Source: Streptomyces sp. CNQ-509
Lineage (GTDB): Bacteria > Actinomycetota > Actinomycetes > Streptomycetales > Streptomycetaceae
Length of the DNA: 64,000 nucleotides
Assembly (NCBI RefSeq): GCF_001011035.1
Contig: NZ_CP011492.1
Coordinates: 4,943,001 to 5,007,000, forward strand
Direction of reading: 5' to 3'
Shown here in pieces: positions 39,101 to 46,173 of the stretch. Every line of letters starts with the position of its first letter. Within the stretch, counting starts at the first letter, position 1. The notes under the pieces are model-generated. The model did no database searches and was not told the origin of the DNA. It saw only the letters and a program-made list of their open reading frames with translations. The position numbers and the translations under genes are program-made.

Positions 39101-39960
39101 GCGGCGATCCGCGGCGGCTGCCGATACTGCGCAGGCGCGGCGAGCTGATGCGCAGACGGCGCGCGAACAAGTCGCCGGTGCCGGTGCGGAAGCGGCACAA
39201 ACGCCGGGCGCGGCGCGGTCCGCGCGGGCCGCGCAGCCTCGGCCGTACGCTCATCGCCCTGATCTTCGTCGCCATGGCGGGCGCCATCGCGTACGCGGCG
39301 ATGTTCATGCCCGGGGCCGACGAGGCGGGCCGCGACCAGCGCAGCGCCGTCGGCGCGGGCCGCGGGGACGAACCGGGGGAGCCGGCGGCACCGCCCTCGG
39401 ACTCCGACGACACGAGCGAGGCCGGGGAACGCGGGCAGCCGAAGGAGTCCGGGGACGCCCCCGACAAGCCGAAGGACGACGGGCAGGGCAGCGGCGAGGG
39501 TTCCGAACTGCCCGACGGCTTCGTGCTCCGCGAGGACCCGGCGGGCTTCGAGGTCGCCGTCCGCGACGACTGGCAGCGCACGGCCGGGAGCGACGGCCAG
39601 GTCAGCTACGTCGGCGGGGACTACGAACTCCTCGTCGTCCCCGGCCGCGACGGTGTCGGCGAGTTCGGCAGCGATCCGATGGCGTACCAGCAGCAGAGCG
39701 AGCCGGAGCTGGACGAGTACCGCGACTCCGCGTGGGCGCAGGCCGACGGGCTGCGGCGGATCGAGGTCGGGCAGCGGGTCATGGCGGAGGGCGAGTTCGA
39801 CTGGACCGACGGCAGCGGGCGCCAGGTGCACGCCCGCAACCTGGCGATGATCTGGGACGACCATTACCACGTGGTCCTGCTGATCGGCCCGGACGGGAAG
39901 AACGACGAGGTGGAGCGGTTCCACCGGATCGCGGCGGAGAGCTACCGGCCCACAGGGTGA
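36118..39960 (+). CDS. Membrane pseudokinase with a ~670-residue Gly/Pro-rich insertion (1280 aa)
   Basis: The kinase fold is present but catalytically degenerate. There is no glycine loop and no VAIK Lys near residue 35. The catalytic loop reads HRNITTRT (residues 156-163) instead of HRDxKxxN, and the DFG site reads TGLAS (175-179). From about residue 190 to 860 lies a low-complexity Gly/Pro/Gln/Ala region with imperfect repeats (PGGGPAQQ, PGGGPVQQPYG, PGVGPAQRPYA). The kinase fold then resumes at RWAPEQ (875-880, an APE motif) with DLWALGALLFRAVQG. A membrane helix (about 1041-1063) and an external domain follow. The GTG at 36118 has GGGGAGG. Likely a scaffold or allosteric partner of the flanking kinases. 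Confidence 0.9.
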   Translation: MDDYAGRVLADRYRLPAAVDAEPIHTRAFDTYSGQDVLIGQVPLPEIVEAEFIEDGGGADPSGYGDGAGRGAASAVVQRAMDAARAAAAIPDHPRLAQVFDVFEEGGSLWIVSELVPARTLEGLLEERPLSPYRGAEVAADILTALRALHAHGWTHRNITTRTVLVCDDGRVVLTGLASGAAEEALCGYDPLPPPPGRGEPPRPSGSPGPRPGVTAEQAAGAEPGPGDAPGLPQLPDPATGFLPAQGAPGAPRGAVGGPEGGILPPGWDDRGGPYGDSAEARGGAGPYGTPPYDEDDEVWRSAPYGAGRGTDPAEDEPRGGDGREPGWGAPGGSATGAGTGEAAAEGWPFGAWQQGGPAAGATGGERGGPQGGHPGGGAAGTPGQRPGVPGGGPAQQAQRSGAQSGGGAPVARGQGSGAPGVGPAQRPYAGGAQGGAAQGAPGGQPGGGPAGARGQGPAVPGGGPVQQPYGSGPQGGPPAGQGPRGAGPAPREGQSGGRPVPAGGGDVPAARAGVMAAYQAGTRAAEARIAGGAGGARPPVVPGQAARTPEAGRPPGAGAGPAYSDRIDIGGGPPAQGGAANPAPQTAGSPDTGAPWDDLPHDAGDDGYDEYGTADPYGTRTAAPGGPYRSTGAPPGAPAPHAGGPVPPGAPGSGGAPGAPVPGRAPGATGAPGSYGSGPPGGAPAGGAPGPYRGTGAPGAHGGIGSGSYDHSGPAYGGPGTAAGTPAPGGPPASRGPGPGPAPGGAAPGHHHPTDRARPPGAPGGHPAAGQPGGRGPGAYGTPGARPAEFAEPEQQSLPDSLPGGASYGGSLPGVRPGASIAVPVGAQAVPADRDAPPGPEAGGATRYPGPSTRLAAERARTTRMQVVGAVTERWAPEQAGPVHEHWQLAPPVGPAADLWALGALLFRAVQGHSAYPEEDVAELVQLVCSEPPAHAEECGALRPVVESLLRQDPTERPDFEELRGWLRSLIRTAPEPGIGSRTVTVPQHGTGRGGDPRRLPILRRRGELMRRRRANKSPVPVRKRHKRRARRGPRGPRSLGRTLIALIFVAMAGAIAYAAMFMPGADEAGRDQRSAVGAGRGDEPGEPAAPPSDSDDTSEAGERGQPKESGDAPDKPKDDGQGSGEGSELPDGFVLREDPAGFEVAVRDDWQRTAGSDGQVSYVGGDYELLVVPGRDGVGEFGSDPMAYQQQSEPELDEYRDSAWAQADGLRRIEVGQRVMAEGEFDWTDGSGRQVHARNLAMIWDDHYHVVLLIGPDGKNDEVERFHRIAAESYRPTG

Positions 39961-40074
39961 CGGGGCGGCGGGCCCCCGGCCGGGCCCGCCCCTTCCGTCC
40001 CGTACGCGCCACACGCCCCCCGCGTGACCCCGCGCGCCCCCTTCCCGTCACTTCGCTCCGCTACCCTCCCGCCC

Positions 40075-41325
40075 ATGTCCGACCAGGCCACCCCTCTCGC
40101 CCGCCGCCTCGGCGTCGGCGACGCCGTGCTCGTCGGCCTCGGCGCCATGCTCGGCGCCGGGATCTTCGCCGCCCTCGCGCCCGCCGCCCGCGCCGCCGGC
40201 TCCGGGCTGCTCATCGGGCTCGGCGCCGCCGCCGTCGTCGCGTACTGCAACGCCACCTCCTCCGCCCGTCTCGCCGCCCGCTACCCCGCCTCCGGCGGCA
40301 CCTACGTCTACGGCCGCGAGCGCCTCGGCCCCTTCTGGGGCTACCTCGCCGGGTGGGCGTTCGTGGTCGGCAAGACCGCGTCGTGCGCGGCGATGGCGCT
40401 GACGGTCGGCGCGTACGCCTGGCCGGAGCAGAAGCACGCCGTCGCGGTGGCCGCCGTCGTGGCGCTGACGGCCGTCAACTACCGCGGGGTGCAGAAGTCC
40501 GCGCTCCTCACCCGGGCGATCGTCGCGGCCGTGCTCGCGGTGCTGGCCGCCGTCGTCGTGGCGGCGTTCACCAGCGGCGCCGCCGAGGCGGACCGGCTGC
40601 GGCCGGGCGGCGACACCTCGCTGTGGGGGGTGCTGGAGGCGGCCGGGCTGCTGTTCTTCGCCTTCGCCGGGTATGCGCGCATCGCCACGCTGGGCGAGGA
40701 GGTGCGCGATCCGGAGCGCACCATCCCGCGCGCGGTGCCGGTGGCGCTGGGCATCACGCTCGTCGCGTACGCGGCGGTGGCGGTGGCCGTCCTCGCCGTC
40801 CTCGGCGCCGGCGGTCTCGCGCACGCGACGGCGCCGCTGTCGGACGCGGCGTCGGCGGCGGGCGCGGGGTGGCTGGAGCCGGCGGTGCGGGTCGGGGCGG
40901 CGGTGGCGGCGCTGGGCTCGCTGCTGGCGCTGATCCTCGGGATCTCCCGTACGACGCTCGCGATGGCCAGGGACCGCCATCTGCCGCACGGTCTCGCCGC
41001 GGTGCACGAGCGGTTCCGGGTGCCGCACCGGGCGGAGCTGGCGGTCGGCGCGGCGGTGTCGGTGGCGGCTGCGACAGTGGACGTGCGCGGGGCGATCGGG
41101 TTCTCGTCGTTCGGGGTGCTGCTGTACTACGCCGTGGCCAACGCCTCGGCGTGGACGCTCCACCCGGAGGAGGGCCGCCCGCCGCGCGTGGTGCCGGCGG
41201 TGGGTCTTGCGGGGTGCGTGGTGCTGGCGTTCTCGCTGCCGCCGGCGTCGGTGGCGGCGGGCGCGGGGGTGCTGGCGGCGGGCGCGGTGGCGTATGCGGT
41301 ACGGGGACGGTGGGCGGAGCGGTGA
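40075..41325 (+). CDS. APC-family amino acid/polyamine permease
   Basis: A 416-residue polytopic transporter, about 12 helices, of the amino acid-polyamine-organocation superfamily. The N-terminal GVGDAVLVGLGAMLGAGIFAAL has the unwound GxG substrate-binding helix typical of APC members. YPASGGTYVYGRERLGPFWGYLAGW and FFAFAGYARIATLGEEVRDPERTIPRAV are further family hallmarks. The substrate is not known. No Shine-Dalgarno is evident before the ATG. Its last bases overlap a GTG of the next gene, so the two may be co-translated. It interrupts the kinase cluster but may be an independent insertion. Confidence 0.9.
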   Translation: MSDQATPLARRLGVGDAVLVGLGAMLGAGIFAALAPAARAAGSGLLIGLGAAAVVAYCNATSSARLAARYPASGGTYVYGRERLGPFWGYLAGWAFVVGKTASCAAMALTVGAYAWPEQKHAVAVAAVVALTAVNYRGVQKSALLTRAIVAAVLAVLAAVVVAAFTSGAAEADRLRPGGDTSLWGVLEAAGLLFFAFAGYARIATLGEEVRDPERTIPRAVPVALGITLVAYAAVAVAVLAVLGAGGLAHATAPLSDAASAAGAGWLEPAVRVGAAVAALGSLLALILGISRTTLAMARDRHLPHGLAAVHERFRVPHRAELAVGAAVSVAAATVDVRGAIGFSSFGVLLYYAVANASAWTLHPEEGRPPRVVPAVGLAGCVVLAFSLPPASVAAGAGVLAAGAVAYAVRGRWAER

Positions 41326-41339
41326 CGGAAGGCGGCGCG

Positions 41340-42392
41340 GTGACCGGCTCCGCGGTGCTCCTCGCGCGGGCGCGGGCGCAGTGCCTCGCGGGAGGCGTGC
41401 GGTGCGCCGGCGCGGAGGAGGTCGTGGCGCGCGTCTTCGCCGTGCAGGCGCAGGACCTGGAGGCCGCGGCGCTCGGGCTGCGGGCGCGCGCGTACGGGCT
41501 CACGCGCACTGCCGTGCGCGAGGCGCTGGAGGAGCGGCGGACCCTGGTCCGCGGCTGGTTCATGCGCGGCACGCTGCACCTCGTACCCGCGGCCGACGTG
41601 CACTGGCTGCTCGCCCTCTACGGCCCCCGCCTCGTCTCCCGCGCCGCCCGGCGCTACCGCGACCTCGGTCTGGACGAGGACGTGTACGCGCGCGCGGAGC
41701 GCGTCGTCGTGGACGCCGTCGCGGCGCACGGGCCGCTGACCCGCGCCGAGTTGGCCGAGCGGCTGGCGCGCGTCGGCGTCGAGCCCGGCGGGCAGGCGCC
41801 GTTCCACGTCATCCGCAGGGCGGCGCTCGCGGGGCTGGTCTGCCACGGGCCGCTGCGGGCGGGGGAGCCCACGTACGTCGCGCTGCGCGACTGGCTGCCG
41901 CCCCCGGCAGGACCGCAGCCGGCCGGCGACGCCGCGGTGCGCGAGCTGGTCCGGCGCTACCTCCGCGGCCACGGACCCGCCGCCCCGGGCGACTTCGCCG
42001 CCTGGTCCGGCCTGCCACCGGGCACGGCCCGCCGCGTATGGCCGGAGCCGGCGCCGTACGGGCAGGGTGCGGAAGAACCACCCGGAACGGGCGACCAGCG
42101 CCCGGACGAGCCGGGACCGCCTCCCGACGTGCGTCTCCTCCCCGCCTACGACGACTACTGGCTCGGCTGGCGCGACCGCGACGCCGCCATCCCCCGGGAC
42201 TTCATCCGCTCCGTCCGCCCCGGCGGCGGGCAGATTCGCGCCGCTGTTACCGTAAATGGCCGCGCGGCCGGCACATGGACCCGCCCGCGGCCGGGAAACG
42301 TGCAGGTCAGCATCTTCGCCGAAGGCCCCGACCCGGTTGCGGCGGATGTCACGGCGGAGGCCGCGGATGTCGCACGTTTTCTACAGAGCTGA
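41340..42392 (+). CDS. Winged helix DNA-binding domain protein (HTH_42/YcaQ-like)
   Basis: A 350-residue protein of the AlkZ/YcaQ-like family, some members of which are DNA glycosylases that unhook crosslinks; most actinobacterial members are uncharacterised. Recognisable parts are VARVFAVQAQDLEAAALGLRAR, RGWFMRGTLHLVPAADVHWLL (core), LTRAELAERLARVGVE (winged helix), and LLPAYDDYWLGWRDRD near the C-terminus. The GTG at 41340 has GGAAGG seven bases before it. A GTG at 41322 overlaps the permease stop and is the alternative. It ends 44 bp before the next kinase gene. Confidence 0.82.
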   Translation: MTGSAVLLARARAQCLAGGVRCAGAEEVVARVFAVQAQDLEAAALGLRARAYGLTRTAVREALEERRTLVRGWFMRGTLHLVPAADVHWLLALYGPRLVSRAARRYRDLGLDEDVYARAERVVVDAVAAHGPLTRAELAERLARVGVEPGGQAPFHVIRRAALAGLVCHGPLRAGEPTYVALRDWLPPPAGPQPAGDAAVRELVRRYLRGHGPAAPGDFAAWSGLPPGTARRVWPEPAPYGQGAEEPPGTGDQRPDEPGPPPDVRLLPAYDDYWLGWRDRDAAIPRDFIRSVRPGGGQIRAAVTVNGRAAGTWTRPRPGNVQVSIFAEGPDPVAADVTAEAADVARFLQS

Positions 42393-42436
42393 TATCCCGG
42401 GGAACGACCGCGCGGTAGTGCGCTATTGATGGTGCC

Positions 42437-44032
42437 ATGACGGACGAGGGGGACAAGGTGGGGGACGAGCCCACGAGCTACGGCCTGCGGCCACCGCAGC
42501 AGAACGCCGGCGGAATCGCGCAGGGGCCCGCGGCCACCCAGTTCGTCGGCGATCCTTCGGTGGGCCGGCTGATCGGCGGGCGCTACCGCCTCGCCGCCCG
42601 CCTCGGCGTCGGCGGCATGGGCACCGTCTGGCGGGCCCACGACGAGGTCGTCGACCGCGACGTCGCCGTGAAGGAGCCCCGGCTGCCCGCCGACCTCGAC
42701 GAGCGGACGCGGCAGACGGCGTACGAGCGGATGCAGCGCGAGGCCCGCGCCGCCGCCCGGATCGACCACCCCTCCGTCGTCACCGTGCACGACGTGGTGA
42801 TGGAGGACGGCAGGCCCTGGATCGTGATGGAGCTGGTCCGCGGCCGCTCCCTCGGCGACCAGCTCACCGAGGGCACCCTCGACCCGCGCGAGGTGGCGCG
42901 CATCGGCGTCGCCGTGCTCGGCGCGCTGACCGCCGCGCACGAGGCGGGGATCCTCCACCGCGACGTCAAGCCCGACAACGTGCTGCTCGGCCGGCACGAC
43001 CGCGTCGTGCTCACCGACTTCGGCATCGCCCAGATCGAGGGGGAGCAGGGGCTGACGGAGACCGGCGCTTTCGTCGGGTCGCCGGAGTACATCGCGCCGG
43101 AGCGGGTGCTCGGCCAGCGGCCGGGCCCCGAGTCCGACCTGTGGTCGCTGGGCGTCGTGATGTACGCGGCCGTGGAGGGCATGTCCCCGTACCGCCGGCA
43201 GACCGCGCCGGCGACGCTGCAGGCCGTGCTCTCCGCCGAACCGGCGGCGCTCGCGCGCGGGTCCGGGGCGCTGGGCACGGTCGTGATGCAGTTGCTGCGC
43301 AAGGACCCGGCGGCGCGGCCGGCGCCGGACGAGGTGCGCCGGCAGCTGGAGGCGGTGGCCAGGCCGGCGCCGGCGCCGACGATGATCGCCCCGGTGGGCG
43401 GCGGCGCGGGCGGCGGGCTCGGCGGGAAGCTCGCGGCGGCGCTGCCGAAGGGGCGCGGCGGGAGGCTGGCCGTGCTGGGCGGGGCGATAGCCGTGGTGGC
43501 GGCGCTGGTGCTGACGCTGGCGAACCCGTTCGGCGGTGGCGACGGCGCGCCGGAGGGCTGGAAGACGTACGACGAGACGGAACAGCTCAAGGCGTCGCTG
43601 GCGGTGCCGGAGGACTACAAGCGCAGCGTCGACGAGGGCACGGTCACGTACACGGACCCGGGCGGCACGCCCAGCCTGTGGCTCACCCGCTCCTCCGGCA
43701 ACGAGGACAGCGCGCTGGCCGAGGCCAACCAGACGCTGGACTGCGACAAGGGCGAGAACCTGGAGTGCACCGAGCTGAGTTCCGACGTCGACGGGTCGGT
43801 CGAGGAGTTCGAGTACCGGGGCAAGGACGCCGCCGTGATGGTCACGACGTGGACCCGCGACGAGGGGTACGAGACCGAGACCGAGATGCGCAGCCGGGAG
43901 TTCTTCTACGTCAACGACGACAACATCGGCTGGCACCTGACCGTGGAGATGCCGGCCGCGGGCGAGGGCAAGCGGGACGGCGATCGGGTCTTCGAGGAGG
44001 TCGTCGACTCGCTCGACATCCAGGATCTGTGA
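42437..44032 (+). CDS. Receptor Ser/Thr protein kinase with extracellular sensor domain (531 aa)
   Basis: The third kinase-like protein of the cluster, catalytically complete: GVGGMGTVWRAHDE, Lys in DVAVKEPRLP, HRDVKPDNVLL, DFGIAQIEGE, and YIAPERVLG, in residues about 49-310. The juxtamembrane region is short compared with its neighbours. One helix (about 342-364, LAVLGGAIAVVAALVLTLA) leads to an external domain of some 165 residues starting GWKTYDETEQLKASLAVPEDYKRS. Its early strands resemble the sensor domains of the genes at 33785 and 36118. Two Cys (DCDKGENLECTE) could form a disulfide. Confidence 0.93.
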   Translation: MTDEGDKVGDEPTSYGLRPPQQNAGGIAQGPAATQFVGDPSVGRLIGGRYRLAARLGVGGMGTVWRAHDEVVDRDVAVKEPRLPADLDERTRQTAYERMQREARAAARIDHPSVVTVHDVVMEDGRPWIVMELVRGRSLGDQLTEGTLDPREVARIGVAVLGALTAAHEAGILHRDVKPDNVLLGRHDRVVLTDFGIAQIEGEQGLTETGAFVGSPEYIAPERVLGQRPGPESDLWSLGVVMYAAVEGMSPYRRQTAPATLQAVLSAEPAALARGSGALGTVVMQLLRKDPAARPAPDEVRRQLEAVARPAPAPTMIAPVGGGAGGGLGGKLAAALPKGRGGRLAVLGGAIAVVAALVLTLANPFGGGDGAPEGWKTYDETEQLKASLAVPEDYKRSVDEGTVTYTDPGGTPSLWLTRSSGNEDSALAEANQTLDCDKGENLECTELSSDVDGSVEEFEYRGKDAAVMVTTWTRDEGYETETEMRSREFFYVNDDNIGWHLTVEMPAAGEGKRDGDRVFEEVVDSLDIQDL

Positions 44033-44186
44033 CGGGGCGGGGCGGCCGTTGGTGCGCCCCGGCGGTACGGGCTGCCGGCCGTGACCGGCGCCGGTACCGC
44101 CCCGCACGTATGAGCCAGCAATCGCTGGCGGAATTCGGTTACCGGCAGGTATCCAAAGGCGCTGCCGGAGTCCTACCCTCGGCCTT

Positions 44187-45812
44187 ATGACGGAGACCGC
44201 CGTAGGCAACCCCACCGCTTCCGCTTCCGACGGCGCCCGCACCGCCGGCGCCGTCGCCGCCGAGTTCGTCACCCCCGCGCTTGTCGAGCGCCTCACCCGC
44301 GGCGTCGCCGGCACCGGCACCGTCGCCGTCCGGTCCCCGCTCACCGGCGACGTGCTGGCCGACGTGCCGGAGGCCGGGCCCGCGGACGTGGAGGCCGCGT
44401 TCGAGCGGGCCCGCGCCGCACAGCGCGCCTGGGCGGCCAGGCCCGTACGCGAGCGGGCCGCCGTGCTGCTGCGCTTCCACGACCTGCTCCTGCGCGACCA
44501 GGACGAGGTGCTGGACCTCGTGCAGTTGGAGACCGGCAAGGCGCGGCTGCACGCGCACGAGGAGGTGCAGTCCGTCACCCTGGCCGCCCGCCACTACGGC
44601 CGCAGGGCCCCCGCCTACCTCGGCCCCAAGCGCCACACCGGCGCGCTGCCGACGCTGACCAAGGTCACGGAACTGCGCCACCCGCGCGGCGTCGTCGGCC
44701 AGATCGCGCCCTGGAACTACCCGCTCGAACTCTCCGTCGGCGACGCCCTGCCCGCCCTCGCCGCGGGCAACGCCCTCGTCATGAAGCCCGACTCCAAGAC
44801 CCCGCTGACCGCCCTCTGGGCGCGCCGGAAGCTGGTCGGGGCCGGGCTGCCGGAGGAGGTGTGGCAGGTCGTGATCGGCCCGGGGCCCGTCGTCGGCCCC
44901 GAGATCGTCCGGCACGCCGACTACGTCTCCTTCACCGGCTCCACCCGCACCGGACGCGAGGTCGCCCAGGGCGCCGCGGCCCGGCTCGTCGGCGCCTCGC
45001 TGGAACTGGGCGGCAAGAACCCCATGCTGGTGCTCGCCGACGCCGACGTGGAGAAGGCGGCGGAGGGCGCGGTGCGCGCGGCGTTCGCGTCGGCGGGGCA
45101 GTTGTGCATCTCCGTCGAGCGGCTGTACGTGCACGAGTCGGTCGCCGACGCCTTCCTCGCCCGCTTCGTCGCCAGGACCAGGGCCCTGCGGCTGGGCAAC
45201 ACCCTCGGCTACGGCGCCGACATGGGCTCGCTGGTCAGCGCCCAGCAGTTGGAGACCGTCACCCGGCACGTGGACGAGGCGGTCGGCAAGGGCGCCGAGG
45301 TGCTGGCCGGCGGGCGGGCGCGGCCCGACGTGGGCCCGTACTTCTACGAGCCGACGATCCTCGACGGCGTCGAGCCCGGCATGACCGTCTGCGACGAGGA
45401 GACCTTCGGGCCGGTCGTCTCGGTCTACCGCTTCCGCGACGAGGACGACGCCGTCGCGCGCGCCAACGCGACGCCGTACGGGCTGAACGCGAGCGTGTGG
45501 ACGAAGGACGGCCGCCGGGGCCGCCGGATCGCGGCCAGGATCCGGTCGGGCACGGTGAACGTCAACGAGGCGTACGGGGCCGCGTATGGCAGCGTGCAGG
45601 CGCCCATGGGCGGAATGAAGGACTCCGGGATCGGCCGCCGGCACGGCTCGGAGGGGATCCTGAAGTACACGGAGTCGCAGACGGTGGCGGAACAGCGGGT
45701 GGTACCGCTGGCGCCGTTCGCGCTCGGGCCGCTGCGGTACGACGACGACAAGAGTTACGCGGCCTTCATGAGCCGCGGACTGCGCGCGCTGAAGGCGCTG
45801 CGGTTCCGCTGA
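44187..45812 (+). CDS. gabD2: Succinate-semialdehyde dehydrogenase (NADP-type)
   Basis: An aldehyde dehydrogenase of 541 aa. Family marks are the PWNYPLELSVGDALPALAAGN cofactor region, SFTGSTRTGREV, the general base Glu in LELGGKNPML, and the catalytic Cys in GQLCISVERLYV. EETFGPVVSVYRF and APMGGMKDSGIGRRHG are near the C-terminus. The pattern and length match the actinobacterial SSADH (GabD2) that feeds GABA carbon or a bypassed TCA cycle into succinate. No gabT is adjacent. Substrate assignment by family is fairly good but not proven. Confidence 0.87.
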   Translation: MTETAVGNPTASASDGARTAGAVAAEFVTPALVERLTRGVAGTGTVAVRSPLTGDVLADVPEAGPADVEAAFERARAAQRAWAARPVRERAAVLLRFHDLLLRDQDEVLDLVQLETGKARLHAHEEVQSVTLAARHYGRRAPAYLGPKRHTGALPTLTKVTELRHPRGVVGQIAPWNYPLELSVGDALPALAAGNALVMKPDSKTPLTALWARRKLVGAGLPEEVWQVVIGPGPVVGPEIVRHADYVSFTGSTRTGREVAQGAAARLVGASLELGGKNPMLVLADADVEKAAEGAVRAAFASAGQLCISVERLYVHESVADAFLARFVARTRALRLGNTLGYGADMGSLVSAQQLETVTRHVDEAVGKGAEVLAGGRARPDVGPYFYEPTILDGVEPGMTVCDEETFGPVVSVYRFRDEDDAVARANATPYGLNASVWTKDGRRGRRIAARIRSGTVNVNEAYGAAYGSVQAPMGGMKDSGIGRRHGSEGILKYTESQTVAEQRVVPLAPFALGPLRYDDDKSYAAFMSRGLRALKALRFR

Positions 45813-46173
45813 GGCGGGTGTGCGTACGGAGCCGTTGCGCGCCGCGCGTCCGCGGGCGGCGCGCACCCGGGCGGTGGCGCCGGGGCGGGCGCGGGGCGGC
45901 CGGTCCGGGCGTCCCCGGAGCCGACCGCATCCTGCCGGGACCGGGAAGCTGTCCCCTGCATCCGGTCACCGCGTCCGGTCCAACGAACCGGGTGTGGCGG
46001 CGGTCACGCCACCCGGACGCCGACCGGGTGACCCGCGAGAACGGATTTGCCCCCGCCCGTCCCCCTTGCTGAAACCATTCTGTGACTGGAGGGACCGGAC
46101 TCCCCTTCGGATATCGGATCGTCACCGTAGGAGTCTGGAACGCGGGGGTTCGTATGGCCTTGAATGCAGTGCC
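45813..46173. promoter_or_regulatory. Gene-free 361-bp gap before the 743-aa unknown gene
   Basis: No convincing gene. The right end (about 46080-46173) has several promoter-like elements, including TGGAACGCGGGGGTTCG at 46135-46151. No standard pair of hexamers is convincing. The remainder is GC-rich without clear repeats. Confidence 0.4.

Noticed and set aside
37173-41321. Forward open frame overlapping the pseudokinase and permease in another phase
   Set aside because: The product is an Arg/Pro/Ala-rich shadow; only its last part, from 41340 on, encodes a real protein in that phase.
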